Shown here piece by piece: positions 1-8,280 of a stretch of DNA of 64,000 nucleotides. Position numbers and translations under genes: made by a program. The notes beneath the pieces are model-generated. The model did no database searches, was not told where the DNA came from, and worked only from the letters and a program-made list of their open reading frames with translations. This stretch comes from Nonomuraea coxensis DSM 45129 (GTDB lineage Bacteria > Actinomycetota > Actinomycetes > Streptosporangiales > Streptosporangiaceae). The first letter of the stretch is position 1, and each line of letters starts with the position of its first letter. The stretch is taken from positions 5,002,501-5,066,500 of the forward strand of contig NZ_CP068985.1 of the NCBI RefSeq assembly GCF_019397265.1, written 5' to 3'.

Positions 1-2
1 AC

Positions 3-1517
3 GACGTGCTGCATCGCGGCCGCTACGGCGAGAGCCTGCCCCGCAGCCGGTGCGCGATGCGGCAGCCCCTCATCGCCGGGCGCAGCGGGCAGGGGGAGCT
101 GGAGTGGTTCGAGCGCGGGGACGGCACCCTGCTGCCGGTCTCCTGGCTGCTCACGCCGTGCGGCCTCGGCGGAGGGCGCACCGGCTCGCTGGTGATCTTC
201 TACGAGTCCGGGATTGCCGAGCCCGCCCGGCGGGAGCCGGAGAGCGCCTCGGCCTCGATGTCGGAGCTCGACCGGCTGGCCCTGCTCGCGGAGACGACCA
301 CGATCCTCACGGCCAGCCTGGAGGTGGCGGAGACGCTGCGCCAGCTCGTCCGGCTCACGGTGCCGCTGCTGGCGGACTGGGCGGTGGTGGACCTGCTCAC
401 CGAGGACCACGGCGTGTCACGCGCCGTGGTGGCGCACCACGAGAACGGCGGCGTGATCCACCGGGAGGACCTCCAGGGGCCGATGCCGCCGGTGCCGGAG
501 GAGTCGCCGATGCCGCTGTCGCGGGCGCTGCGCGGCGTCACCGCGACGCTGGCCGGCCCCGAGACCTACCGGGGGACGCCCGACTCGCACATCGCGGTCG
601 CCCAGCGGAAGCTGTTCCAGGCCACGGGCATGCACTCGGCGTGCATCGTCCCCATCCGCGGGGTGCGCGAGGTGGTGGGGGCGCTGACCCTCGGGCGGGC
701 CGACCAGCCGGGCGCGTTCACCACGACCGACCTGCTCCTGGTCGAGGACATCGCCCGCCGCGCCGGGCTGGCCCTGGACAACGCCCGCCTGTACGAGCGG
801 CAGCGCCGCGTGGCCGAGACCATGCAGCGCCACCTGCTGCCGCAACTGCCGGTCGTGCCGGGCGTGCGGATGAGCGCCCGGTACGTTCCCGCGCCCCGCG
901 CCTCGCAGGTCGGCGGCGACTGGTACGACGCCTTCCACCTGCCGGGCGGCGGCACCGCGCTGGTGATCGGCGACGTGGTCGGCCACGACCTCGACGCCGC
1001 CGCCGGCATGGCGCAGATCTGCAACATGCTGCGCGCCTACGCCGGAGCGCAGCGGGAGTCGCCCCGCACGGTCCTGGACCGGCTGGACCTGGCGGTGACC
1101 CGGATGGCGCAGACCACGATGGCCACCGTCGTCCTCGCCCACCTGGAGCGCGCGGGCGACGAGGGCTGGCTGCTGCGCTGGGCCAACGCCGGCCATCCCC
1201 CGCCGCTCCTCGTCGAGCAGGACGGGCGGGCCCGGTTCCTGGAGGCGGGGCACGGCCCGCTGCTGGGCACCGGGCTGCGTCCCGCCCGCGCCGACGCCGT
1301 GATCGAGCTGCCGCCCGGCTCGGCCCTGCTGCTCTACACCGACGGGCTCGTCGAGTCCCGGGCGCACAACCTCGACGAGGGCCTGGGCCGGCTGTGCCGG
1401 CGCGCCGCCGGCCTGGCCGGCCTCCCGCTGGACGCCCTCTGCGACCTGCTGCTCGACGACGTGCGGCCGGCCGACAACGACGACGACGTGGCCATGCTGG
1501 CGCTGCGCGTCCCCTGA
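3..1517 (+). CDS. PP2C-family SpoIIE-type serine phosphatase with GAF domain (5' end outside window)
   Basis: The frame is open to the left edge, so the protein is probably N-terminally incomplete; the first in-window GTG is at 6. The first ~70 residues look like the end of a PAS sensor (WFERGDGTLLPVSW). A GAF-like region covers residues ~85-265. From ~275 a PPM/SpoIIE phosphatase domain follows, with the metal-binding Asp motifs GGDWYDAF (~303) and IGDVVGHDLDAA, then NAGHPPPLL, YTDGLVES and a terminal DDDVAML. Such proteins dephosphorylate anti-anti-sigma factors in partner-switching pathways, with activity set by the sensor domains. No anti-sigma or STAS gene is adjacent, so the partner is unknown. 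The family call is firm; the signal sensed cannot be read. Confidence 0.9.
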   Translation, partial: DVLHRGRYGESLPRSRCAMRQPLIAGRSGQGELEWFERGDGTLLPVSWLLTPCGLGGGRTGSLVIFYESGIAEPARREPESASASMSELDRLALLAETTTILTASLEVAETLRQLVRLTVPLLADWAVVDLLTEDHGVSRAVVAHHENGGVIHREDLQGPMPPVPEESPMPLSRALRGVTATLAGPETYRGTPDSHIAVAQRKLFQATGMHSACIVPIRGVREVVGALTLGRADQPGAFTTTDLLLVEDIARRAGLALDNARLYERQRRVAETMQRHLLPQLPVVPGVRMSARYVPAPRASQVGGDWYDAFHLPGGGTALVIGDVVGHDLDAAAGMAQICNMLRAYAGAQRESPRTVLDRLDLAVTRMAQTTMATVVLAHLERAGDEGWLLRWANAGHPPPLLVEQDGRARFLEAGHGPLLGTGLRPARADAVIELPPGSALLLYTDGLVESRAHNLDEGLGRLCRRAAGLAGLPLDALCDLLLDDVRPADNDDDVAMLALRVP

Positions 1518-1540
1518 GCCGGGCAGGGCGGCGGGCCGGA

Positions 1541-1585
1541 CGGCGGGCCAGCCGGCGGGCCAGCCGGCGGGCCAGCCGGCGGGCT
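1541..1585. repeat. 12-bp tandem repeat, about 3.7 copies
   Basis: The unit CGGCGGGCCAGC is repeated head to tail between two convergent genes and runs into the stop codon of the aldo/keto reductase. It has no obvious hairpin-plus-T-tract structure, so I do not call it a terminator. It may simply be slippage-generated spacer. Confidence 0.8.
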
Positions 1586-2447
1586 AGGCGACGGCCGAGG
1601 TCAGCTCGGCGACGTCGTCATCGCTGAGCCGGAGGCCCGCGGCGGCGACGTTCTGCTCCAGGTGCTCGACCGACGACGTGCCGGGGATGGGCAGCATGAC
1701 GGGCGAGCGGCGGAGCAGCCAGGCGAGCGCGAGCTGCGAGGGCGTGGCCGACATCCGGGAGGCGAGGTCCGCGAGCGGCCCGCCCGCCTTCGCCAGGCTG
1801 CCGGTGGCCAGCGGGAACCAGGGGATGAAGGCGATCCGGTGGCGTTCGCAGTGGTCGAGCACGTCCTCGGCGGAGCGGTTGGCCAGGTTGTACAGGTTCT
1901 GGACGGAGGCGATCGGGGTGATGGCGCGGGCCTGCTCGATCTGGTGGACGGTCACCTCCGACAGGCCGATGTGCGCGACCTTCCCTTCGTCCTTGAGCGC
2001 TTTCAGCTCGCCGACCTGATCCTCAAGGGGCACCTGGGGGTCGACGCGGTGGAGCTGGAGCAGCGCGATGCGTTCGACGCCGAGGATGCGCAGGCTCATC
2101 TCGCACTGCTGGCGCAGGTAGGCCGGCCTGCCGACGGGTGTCCACTGGTCCGGGCCCTGCCGGGTGAGCCCCGCCTTGGTGGCGATGACGATGTCCTCGT
2201 CGTACGGGGCGAGGGCGCGGCGCAGCAGCGGCTCGGCGACCATCGGGCCGTAGGAGTCGGCGGTGTCGAAGAGGGTCACGCCGAGCTCCGCCGCCCTGCG
2301 CAGGACCCGTACGGCGTTGTCCGGGTCGGCCGGCGGCCCCCACACGCCCCGGCCGGTGAGCTGCATCGTCCCGTAGCCGAGGCGGTTGACGCCGAGGGCG
2401 CCGTCGATCTCGAAGCGGCCGGAAGCGTCGGCCGTCACAGTGGTCAT
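1584..2447 (-). CDS. Aldo/keto reductase
   Basis: A 287-residue NADPH-dependent aldo/keto reductase of the actinobacterial 'oxidoreductase' group, a TIM-barrel enzyme reducing aldehydes or ketones; the substrate is unknown. The catalytic tetrad can be followed: Asp and Tyr in FDTADSYGP, Lys in IATKAGL and His in LLQLHRVDP. The C-terminal cofactor region has PIPGTSSVEHLEQN. The ATG at 2447 is chosen because it is preceded by a good AGAAAGG ribosome site and the protein begins MTTVTADASG; a longer frame runs upstream to 2543 but has no comparable signal. A second paralogue lies at 42809-43702. It reads away from the HTH gene at 2673, sharing a 225-bp spacer in which I found no clear operator. 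Confidence 0.92.
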   Translation of the reverse strand: MTTVTADASGRFEIDGALGVNRLGYGTMQLTGRGVWGPPADPDNAVRVLRRAAELGVTLFDTADSYGPMVAEPLLRRALAPYDEDIVIATKAGLTRQGPDQWTPVGRPAYLRQQCEMSLRILGVERIALLQLHRVDPQVPLEDQVGELKALKDEGKVAHIGLSEVTVHQIEQARAITPIASVQNLYNLANRSAEDVLDHCERHRIAFIPWFPLATGSLAKAGGPLADLASRMSATPSQLALAWLLRRSPVMLPIPGTSSVEHLEQNVAAAGLRLSDDDVAELTSAVA

Positions 2448-2672
2448 CGCGGGATCCTTTCTCCGGAAGCCGCGCGCCGGGATCCTGGACTCCCGCCGCG
2501 CCACGGGCTCCGCGCACCCCGGGTGCCTGCCCGGTGCCTCCACGCCCTACCTCAATGTGCCGGCAAACCCTGCCAAAACTCCCGCCGGGCGGGCGGAGGG
2601 GTGCGGAGGGTTCAGTCCCGGGCCGCCGGGCAGGGGCGCAGCGTCGGCGCCTGCACGCGAAGGGAGAGAGCC

Positions 2673-2927
2673 ATGAGCGAGCTCGATCACGGCATCGCCG
2701 ATCTGAACGGCGACCAGGCCGCCGTCTTCCAGGCCGTCTCCTACCTGGAGAGCGGCCCCGCCGGGCCGGGCGACCTGGAGGAGATCGCCCGCCGGGCGGG
2801 GCTCGACCGGGAACGCGCCTCACGCGCCCTCGACGAGCTCATGGGCCCGCTCGGCCTGGTCACCGCCGTGGAGGATCCGAGCGGCGCCCGAGGGCACGCG
2901 GTGTACCGCGTCCAGTCCTTGGGCTGA
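2673..2927 (+). CDS. Small winged-helix (MarR/IclR-like) DNA-binding protein
   Basis: An 84-residue protein, little more than one winged helix-turn-helix. Helices are visible in GDLEEIARRAGLDRERASRA, followed by a probable wing (LGLVTAVEDPSG) and a short strand. It starts at ATG 2673 after a strong AAGGGAGAG site. Nothing outside the HTH suggests a ligand domain, so it may be a small auxiliary regulator. It lies divergent to the aldo/keto reductase, which is its most obvious possible target; that link is inference from position only. Confidence 0.7.
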   Translation: MSELDHGIADLNGDQAAVFQAVSYLESGPAGPGDLEEIARRAGLDRERASRALDELMGPLGLVTAVEDPSGARGHAVYRVQSLG

Positions 2928-2934
2928 CGTACGG

Positions 2935-3396
2935 TCAGGACTGCCCGGAGCCGGGGGTGCGGGCGTTGAGCCGGTTGAGCGTGAGCGCCAGCGTCGTGCC
3001 GTACACCAGGTGTCCGGCGACCATGACCGCCTGGCGGCCACGCCGGTCGCGGACGGCCGGTGGCAGGATGCCGAGCCGCGGGACCCAGCCCTGGTAGCTG
3101 GAGAGCCAGATCGCCAGCGCGTAGCCGGCGCCGAGCGGCGCGGGCGTGTGCCGGCCCCGGGTCAGCAGCCCGTACAGGGAGCCGGCGGCGGCGCCGAAAC
3201 CAAGGTGGGCCAGCGCCCCCGCCACGCCCTCCCCCGGCTTGGGCCGGTGCCGGTGGCCCGGCAGCATCGCCCGGGCGATGCGCTTGGGTGGCTGGTCCGG
3301 CATGAGTCCCAGGCGGCTCCCCGCGAGCATGACCACACTCATCGTGGCGGTGGCGGCCGTGCCGCCCAGGGCGCCCTTCATCACGTTGCGCAGCAT
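2935..3396 (-). CDS. Small polytopic membrane protein (DUF1440/DUF6789-like)
   Basis: A 153-residue protein with three or four hydrophobic segments (TATMSVVMLAGSRLG, ALAHLGFGAAAGSLYGLL, GYALAIWLSS, MVAGHLVYGTTLAL), separated by a basic loop rich in Pro and His (MLPGHRHRPKPGEG). The pattern resembles the small inner-membrane proteins of the YagU/DUF1440 type, whose function is not well defined. The ATG at 3396 is preferred; another in-frame ATG lies five codons later. No strong ribosome site is seen. It is divergent from the hemerythrin gene across a 135-bp spacer. The family assignment is tentative. Confidence 0.6.
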   Translation of the reverse strand: MLRNVMKGALGGTAATATMSVVMLAGSRLGLMPDQPPKRIARAMLPGHRHRPKPGEGVAGALAHLGFGAAAGSLYGLLTRGRHTPAPLGAGYALAIWLSSYQGWVPRLGILPPAVRDRRGRQAVMVAGHLVYGTTLALTLNRLNARTPGSGQS

Positions 3397-3501
3397 GCAT
3401 GGCGGTTGCCCGTCAGAGCACGACGGTAACGCCACCGATGCCACCTTTTGCCGCTGGGATGGAATCGGTAATGCCCCGCGTGGCAGCCGGAGGCAGGGGT
3501 A

Positions 3502-3516
3502 GTCACGGATCGTGAC
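3502..3516. promoter_or_regulatory. Inverted repeat between divergent membrane-protein and hemerythrin genes
   Basis: GTCACG-GAT-CGTGAC, six-base arms around a three-base centre, ends 15 bp upstream of the hemerythrin GTG and just before its ribosome site GGGAGGA. Its position suits an operator near a transcription start, but no cognate regulator can be named. Confidence 0.4.
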
Positions 3517-3531
3517 CGAGGGAGGACGATC

Positions 3532-4116
3532 GTGACAGCACAGCAGACCGCGCCGGAGAGGATGTCCGAGGGGGACGTCATCGACCTGCTGCAGGCCCAG
3601 CACGGCATGATCAGGGACCTGTTCGACGAGGTCGAGCAGGCGTCCGCGGAGCGGCGGCCGGAGGCGTTCACCCGGCTCGTGCGGCTGCTGGCCGTGCACG
3701 AGACGGCCGAGGAGGAGATCGTGCACCCGCGCGCGCGGCACGCGTTCGAGGGCGGCGACGGCATCGTGGACGACCGGCTCGCCGAGGAGCGCGAGGCCAA
3801 GGAGCTGCTGCAGCGGATGGACGAGGCCGGGGCGGACGCGCCCGACTTCATGCCGAACCTGATCATGCTGCGCGCGGCGGTCGAGGCGCACGCGCGCAGC
3901 GAGGAGCGCTACGAGTTCACCAAGCTGTACGCCCACACCACCAAGGCCGAGCGGCGCGCCATGGCCGCGGGCGTCAAGGCCGCCGAGGCGATGGCGCCCA
4001 CCCATCCGCACCCCGGCGTGGAGTCGGCGACGAAGAACCTCCTCATGGGAACTCCGGCCGCCATGATGGACCGGGTCCGCGACGTCATCCGGCAGGCGAT
4101 GGGGAAGAACCCCTGA
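3532..4116 (+). CDS. Hemerythrin HHE-domain protein
   Basis: A 194-residue all-helical protein. HHE proteins bind a di-iron centre and are tied to oxygen, NO or redox sensing and iron handling in actinobacteria. Likely ligands are visible in order: His in LLQAQHGMIRDLF, His/Glu in VHETAEEEIVHPRARH, and His/Glu in VEAHARSEERYEFTKL. It begins at GTG 3532 after GGGAGGACGATC, a good ribosome site. The C-terminus (ATKNLLMGTPAAMMDRVRD) is basic and amphipathic. No partner gene adjoins it; the next gene is a LacI regulator in the same direction after 119 bp. Confidence 0.88.
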   Translation: MTAQQTAPERMSEGDVIDLLQAQHGMIRDLFDEVEQASAERRPEAFTRLVRLLAVHETAEEEIVHPRARHAFEGGDGIVDDRLAEEREAKELLQRMDEAGADAPDFMPNLIMLRAAVEAHARSEERYEFTKLYAHTTKAERRAMAAGVKAAEAMAPTHPHPGVESATKNLLMGTPAAMMDRVRDVIRQAMGKNP

Positions 4117-4223
4117 GCGAGTGACGTCGCGGCCGGTCCGGGGCCGGCGCCCGCGGACGCGGTGAGCGTCAGGGCGCCTGCCCATGGCCTGGCGGATGAC
4201 GTCCCGCGCCGCGACCCCGCGAC

Positions 4224-4245
4224 TAAACTGCGGTCATGACCGCAG
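4224..4245 (+). promoter_or_regulatory. Leaderless promoter and start-codon palindrome of the LacI-family gene
   Basis: TAAACT at 4224-4229 occupies -12 to -7 relative to the A of ATG 4236, the arrangement of actinobacterial leaderless promoters. There is no ribosome site. A perfect 18-bp palindrome, CTGCGGTCATGACCGCAG (4228-4245), is centred on the start codon and overlaps the -10. That is an apt position for autorepression by the LacI-type product, which binds inverted repeats. The autorepression is inference. Confidence 0.6.
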
Positions 4246-5255
4246 AGTCGACCCCCCTCACCCTCGCGCAGCTCGCCGAGCTGGCGGGGGTCTCGACCGC
4301 CACGGTCTCCAAGGTCGTCAACGGCCGCGCCGAGGTCTCGCCGGAGACGCGGGCCGCCGTCGAGGCGCTCATCCGGCGGCACGGCTACCGCAGGCAGCGC
4401 CGGCGGCCCGCGCCGGCCGCCGTGGTCGAGGTGGTCTTCCACGCGCTGGAGGGCGACTACCCCGTCGAGATCATCAAGGGCGTCGAGCAGGTGGCGCGCG
4501 AGCACCAGCTCACGGTGGCGGTGTCGGAGCTGCACCGCCGCGACCCCGCGGAGCAGGGCTGGCTGGAGGGCGTGTTACGCCGCCGCCCGACCGGGGTCGG
4601 CGTGATCGCGGTGTTCTCCAGCCTCGACGAGACGCAGCGGGAGCGGCTCGCCCGGCGCGAGATCCCCCTCGTCCTGCTCGATCCCGCCGACGACCCCGGC
4701 AGGGGGATCCCGTCGGTGAGCGCGGGCAACTGGAACGGCGGGCTGGCGGCCACCCGCCACCTGCTGGAGCTGGGGCACCGCCGGATCGGCGTCATCACCG
4801 GCCCCGGCTACGCGCTGTCCGGCCGGGCCCGGCTGGACGGCTACCGCACCGCCCTGGACATGGCGGGCGTCCCCGTCGATCCCGACCTCGTCGCCTGCGG
4901 CAGCTTCCTCATCGAGGGCGGCCTGGCGGCGGCGCAGCGGCTGCTGCGGCTGCCCGATCCGCCCACGGCCATCTTCGCCACCAACGACGGCCAGGCGATC
5001 GGCGTCTACCACGCGGCCCACCGGCTCGGCCTGCGCGTCCCCGACGACCTGAGCGTGGTCGGCTTCGACGACCTGCCGTCCGTGCGCTGGGCCCTTCCGC
5101 CGCTCACCACGATCCGCCAGCCGCTCGCCGGCATGGCCGCGGCGGCCACCACCATGCTGCTGACGCTCGCGCAGGGCGAGCCGCTGCCGCAGAGCCGCAT
5201 CGAGCTCGCCACCGAGCTGGTCGTCCGCGAGAGCACGGCCGCTCCCGCCAGGTGA
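4236..5255 (+). CDS. LacI-family transcriptional regulator
   Basis: A 339-residue repressor. The N-terminal helix-turn-helix and hinge are classical (TLAQLAELAGVSTATVSKVV, residues ~7-26). The remaining ~270 residues form a periplasmic-binding-protein-like sugar domain, with ATRHLLELGHRRIGVITG, IFATNDGQAIGVYHAA and VVGFDDLPSVRWALPPLTTI as typical landmarks. The ligand is unknown. Codon 114 (4575-4577) is TTA, rare in such GC-rich genomes, suggesting translation depends on the bldA tRNA and therefore on developmental stage. No sugar genes adjoin it; the nearest sugar locus in the window is the aldouronate cluster at 13.5-19.9 kb, and a link to it is only a possibility. Confidence 0.93.
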   Translation: MTAESTPLTLAQLAELAGVSTATVSKVVNGRAEVSPETRAAVEALIRRHGYRRQRRRPAPAAVVEVVFHALEGDYPVEIIKGVEQVAREHQLTVAVSELHRRDPAEQGWLEGVLRRRPTGVGVIAVFSSLDETQRERLARREIPLVLLDPADDPGRGIPSVSAGNWNGGLAATRHLLELGHRRIGVITGPGYALSGRARLDGYRTALDMAGVPVDPDLVACGSFLIEGGLAAAQRLLRLPDPPTAIFATNDGQAIGVYHAAHRLGLRVPDDLSVVGFDDLPSVRWALPPLTTIRQPLAGMAAAATTMLLTLAQGEPLPQSRIELATELVVRESTAAPAR

Positions 5256-5311
5256 CGTCCCGCCGGAGCGGGCCTGGGGCGGGCTTGACGAGCCGGATAC
5301 CCGGACCCTCG

Positions 5312-5360
5312 TAAGCTGGCCTTATGACATGGAGCCGGACGAGCCGTGGCGCGGCCGGGT
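5312..5360 (+). promoter_or_regulatory. Candidate leaderless promoter and 12-codon upstream ORF
   Basis: TAAGCT at 5312-5317 sits exactly -12 to -7 from ATG 5324. That ATG opens a 12-codon reading frame ending in TGA at 5360, overlapping the phosphatase GTG at 5346 in another frame. It could be a short regulatory leader peptide, or evidence of a frameshift near the true phosphatase start. Confidence 0.35.
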
Positions 5361-7487
5361 GACAGCGGTTCGATACCGGGCGCGGCGATCGCGTCGTCCC
5401 GCCTGGACGACCTGCTGATCGAGGCCGTGTTCAGCGTCGGCGCCCACCTGGGCGCCGTCTACGTCCTGGATCCCGGCGACGAGCTGCTGGCCATGGAGGT
5501 CTCGATCGGGGCCCCGGCCGACACCGCCAGGGTCTGGGCGAGGCTCCGGCTGAGCGACCCCGCGCCCGTCACGCTCGCCGTGCGGGAGCGGCGGCTGGTC
5601 TGGCTCGGCGACCGGGTCGCCATGGCGCGCGCCTTTCCGGCGGCGGCGCTGGCGCTGCCGTACCACTTCGGCGTGGCCGCCGTCCCGCTGTGCGCCGGCG
5701 GGGCCGTCTGGGGCGCTCTCGTCCTGGGCTGGCCCACCGGCGGCGAGAGCGAGCTCCCCCGGCGTCCGCTCGACGTGATGGACGACGTCGGCGCCAGGAT
5801 GGGACGCCTGCTCAGGCAGGCGCACGCGCGTGGCCAGCCGGTCGTCCCGCATCCGCTGCCCCGCCTGCTGAACCCGGTCCGGGCACATGCGCCCGGACCG
5901 TACGCCGGGCTGACCGCGCTGAGCTGCCTCAGCAGCCTGCCGGAGGGCTACTGCCACCTGGACGGGCGCGGCCAGGTGACGCTCGTGACGGCGGCGGCGG
6001 CCGAGCTGCTCGCCTGCCGGCCGTCGGAGCTGGTCGGCAAGCGCTTCAGCAGGGCTCTGCCCTGGCTGGACGACCCCGTTCACGAGGACCGGTACCGGGC
6101 GGCCGTCCTCAGCCATCGGCCCACGGCGTTCACCGCCCGCCGGCCCGACGGGCGGCTGCTGTCGTTCCGCTGCTATCCCAGCGTGCCCGGCGTCACCCTG
6201 CGGATCACGCCCGCCGACGCCCCCGGAACCGCCGGCGAGGACGCGGGCGGCCGGGCCGGCGTGACCGGCCTGCACGACGTGCTGCACCTCGCCACCGCCC
6301 TCGCCCGGGCGACCACCGCGCGGGACGTGGCCGACCTGGTGGCCGACCGGGTCCTGCCGGCCTGCGAGGCGCAGGCGATGGCCATCCTCACCTGGGACAG
6401 CGGCCGGATCCGGGTGGTGGCCGCGCGCGGCTACGGCGCGGAGGCGCTGGAGTCGTTCCACGGGCGGCCGATCGGCCAGGCGACGGACGAGGGGCACGAC
6501 GGCGACGAGGGCACGCCCGCCTTCTACGGGAGCCCGGACGAGCTCCGCGCGGCCTACCCCGACACCGGGCCCACCGGCGGCATGAACGCCTGGACGATGC
6601 TGCCCCTCGTGGCGCTCGGCCGCTCGATCGGCACGTGCCTGCTGGCGTGGGACCGCCCGCACGAGTTCGGCGAGGGGCAGCGCGCCATGCTGAGCGCGAT
6701 CGGCGGGCTGGTCACCCAGGCGTTCGAGCGGGCCTGGCTGTACGACCACAAGCACCAGCTCGCCCAGTCCCTGCAGTCGAGCCTGCTGCCGAAGGACCTC
6801 CCCGAGTTCCCCGGCCTGGAGGTGGCGGCCCGCTACGTCCCGCTGACCCCCGGCATGGACATCGGCGGCGACTTCTACGACCTGATCCGGCTCGACGACT
6901 GCCTGGCGGCGGCGGTCATCGGCGACGTCCAGGGCCACGACATGACGGCCGCCGCGCTGATGGGCCAGGCCCGCACCGCCATCCGCGCCCACGCCGCCGC
7001 CGGGGCGAGCCCGGGAGAGGTGCTGTCGCGCACCAACCAGCTGCTCACCGCGCAGACGCCCGACCGCTTCACGAGCTGCCTGTACGTCGCCTTCGACCTG
7101 CGCCGCCGCGTCGCGCTCCTGGCCAGCGCCGGGCATCTGCCGCCGGTGCTCGGCCTGCTCGGCGCGCCGGCCGAGGTCATCGACCCCTCCTCCGGCCTGC
7201 TGCTCGGCATCGACCCGGACGCCGAGTACGTCACCACGACCGTGAACGTGCCGCCGGGCGCGACCCTCGCCCTCTACACCGACGGCCTCGTGGAGAAGCC
7301 CGGCGGTGACCTGAGCGACGGGATCGCCGCCCTCGCCGCCCGGTTCACGCCCGCCCCCGGCCGGCCCCTGGACGACCTGGCGGACGACCTCATCGCGGCG
7401 GCCGGCGAGGAGGACCGGCGCACGGACGACAGCGCTCTGCTGCTCCTGCGCAGCGCCGCGCCCGGCGGGTGCCCGCCGGGTGTGTGA
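5346..7487 (+). CDS. Multi-sensor SpoIIE-type phosphatase (GAF-PAS-GAF-PP2C)
   Basis: About 713 residues. An N-terminal GAF-like region (~15-160) is followed by a PAS domain (~190-290, with LPEGYCHLDGRGQVTLV), a second GAF (~305-470) and a PP2C/SpoIIE domain (~490-705). The phosphatase motifs are intact: GGDFYDLIRL (~507), VIGDVQGHDMTAAALMG, SAGHLPPVLGL, LYTDGLVEKPG and a final RRTDDSALLLL. Family members dephosphorylate anti-sigma antagonist proteins. The start is uncertain: GTG 5346 has only a weak GGAG upstream, and a leaderless-looking ATG at 5324 is in another frame. The gene is separate from the first phosphatase at the window start, which has the same catalytic domain but different sensors. 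Confidence 0.9.
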   Translation: MARPGDSGSIPGAAIASSRLDDLLIEAVFSVGAHLGAVYVLDPGDELLAMEVSIGAPADTARVWARLRLSDPAPVTLAVRERRLVWLGDRVAMARAFPAAALALPYHFGVAAVPLCAGGAVWGALVLGWPTGGESELPRRPLDVMDDVGARMGRLLRQAHARGQPVVPHPLPRLLNPVRAHAPGPYAGLTALSCLSSLPEGYCHLDGRGQVTLVTAAAAELLACRPSELVGKRFSRALPWLDDPVHEDRYRAAVLSHRPTAFTARRPDGRLLSFRCYPSVPGVTLRITPADAPGTAGEDAGGRAGVTGLHDVLHLATALARATTARDVADLVADRVLPACEAQAMAILTWDSGRIRVVAARGYGAEALESFHGRPIGQATDEGHDGDEGTPAFYGSPDELRAAYPDTGPTGGMNAWTMLPLVALGRSIGTCLLAWDRPHEFGEGQRAMLSAIGGLVTQAFERAWLYDHKHQLAQSLQSSLLPKDLPEFPGLEVAARYVPLTPGMDIGGDFYDLIRLDDCLAAAVIGDVQGHDMTAAALMGQARTAIRAHAAAGASPGEVLSRTNQLLTAQTPDRFTSCLYVAFDLRRRVALLASAGHLPPVLGLLGAPAEVIDPSSGLLLGIDPDAEYVTTTVNVPPGATLALYTDGLVEKPGGDLSDGIAALAARFTPAPGRPLDDLADDLIAAAGEEDRRTDDSALLLLRSAAPGGCPPGV

Positions 7488-7517
7488 GCGGGGCGTGTCG
7501 CGGGGAGATCTGCCCGG

Positions 7518-8258
7518 ATGGGAGTGGTCGGCATGGGGGCGGCCGGCGCCGCGGAATGGTTCGCCGGGCAGGGCTGGGTCCAACTGGGCGAGCTGGCCCT
7601 GGCCCTGCTGCTGTCCGCGCTGATCGGGCTGGAGCGGGAGTCGCGGCAGAAGAGCGCCGGGCTGCGGACGCACACGCTGGTCGGCTTCGCCTCCGCGCTG
7701 ATCGTGATCGTGTCCAAGTACGGCTTCTCCGACGTCCTCGGCGAGAACGTCGCGCTGGACCCCTCGCGGGTGGCCGCCCAGATCGTGTCCGGGATCGGGT
7801 TCATCGGCGGCGGCCTGATCTTCGTCCGGCGGGACGCGGTGCGGGGGCTGACCACGGCCGCGGTGGTCTGGCTGACCTGCGCGGTGGGCATGGCCGCCGG
7901 AGCCGGCCTGTGGCTGCTGGCCGTCGTGGTGACCGCCGGCCACTTCCTCGTGACGTTCGGCTTCCGGCCGCTGGAGGCCCGGATGGCGCGCTCGCGGTAC
8001 AGCCGGGCACGGCTGCGCGTGACGTACCTGGACCAGCGGGGCGCGCTGCGGCAGGTGCTGTCCATCTGCACCGAGCGGGGGTTCGTCATCGCGAAGCTGA
8101 GCCTGGAACGCCACCGCGAGGGCCGGGACCCGCACCTGATCTCGATCTGGCTGGTCGTTCAGGGCTCGGCGCCGATCGGCCCGCTCATCGCGGAGCTGGT
8201 CGAGGTCGAGGGCGTCCGCGGGGTGTCGAGCGCCGAGATCGAGGGATCGGCGGTCTGA
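7518..8258 (+). CDS. MgtC/SapB family membrane protein
   Basis: A 246-residue protein with an N-terminal MgtC transmembrane domain (~20-155) and a soluble ACT-like C-terminal domain (~165-240). Diagnostic MgtC residues are visible: LLLSALIGLERE, KSAGLRTHTLVGFASAL and VSGIGFIGGGLIFVRRD. MgtC proteins act in magnesium limitation, virulence and acid tolerance, in part by modulating ATP synthase; the actinobacterial role is less clear. ATG 7518 is used; a second in-frame ATG lies at 7533. It follows the phosphatase by 30 bp and may be co-transcribed. It converges on the FAD oxidase with a 22-bp gap. Confidence 0.9.
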   Translation: MGVVGMGAAGAAEWFAGQGWVQLGELALALLLSALIGLERESRQKSAGLRTHTLVGFASALIVIVSKYGFSDVLGENVALDPSRVAAQIVSGIGFIGGGLIFVRRDAVRGLTTAAVVWLTCAVGMAAGAGLWLLAVVVTAGHFLVTFGFRPLEARMARSRYSRARLRVTYLDQRGALRQVLSICTERGFVIAKLSLERHREGRDPHLISIWLVVQGSAPIGPLIAELVEVEGVRGVSSAEIEGSAV

Positions 8259-8280
8259 CCCCGCGGACGGGTTTCGCCCG

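Noticed and set aside
1541..1585. CRISPR-like or terminator function for the 12-bp repeat
   Set aside because: Repeats are directly adjacent without spacers, and no stem with a loop is formed.
50..1627. Long open frames overlapping the first phosphatase on both strands
   Set aside because: Arg/Pro/Ala-rich translations typical of shifted frames in GC-rich DNA; the SpoIIE frame has clear domains.
5322..8135. A 937-codon minus-strand frame across the second phosphatase and MgtC genes
   Set aside because: No recognisable motif and shadow-like composition.
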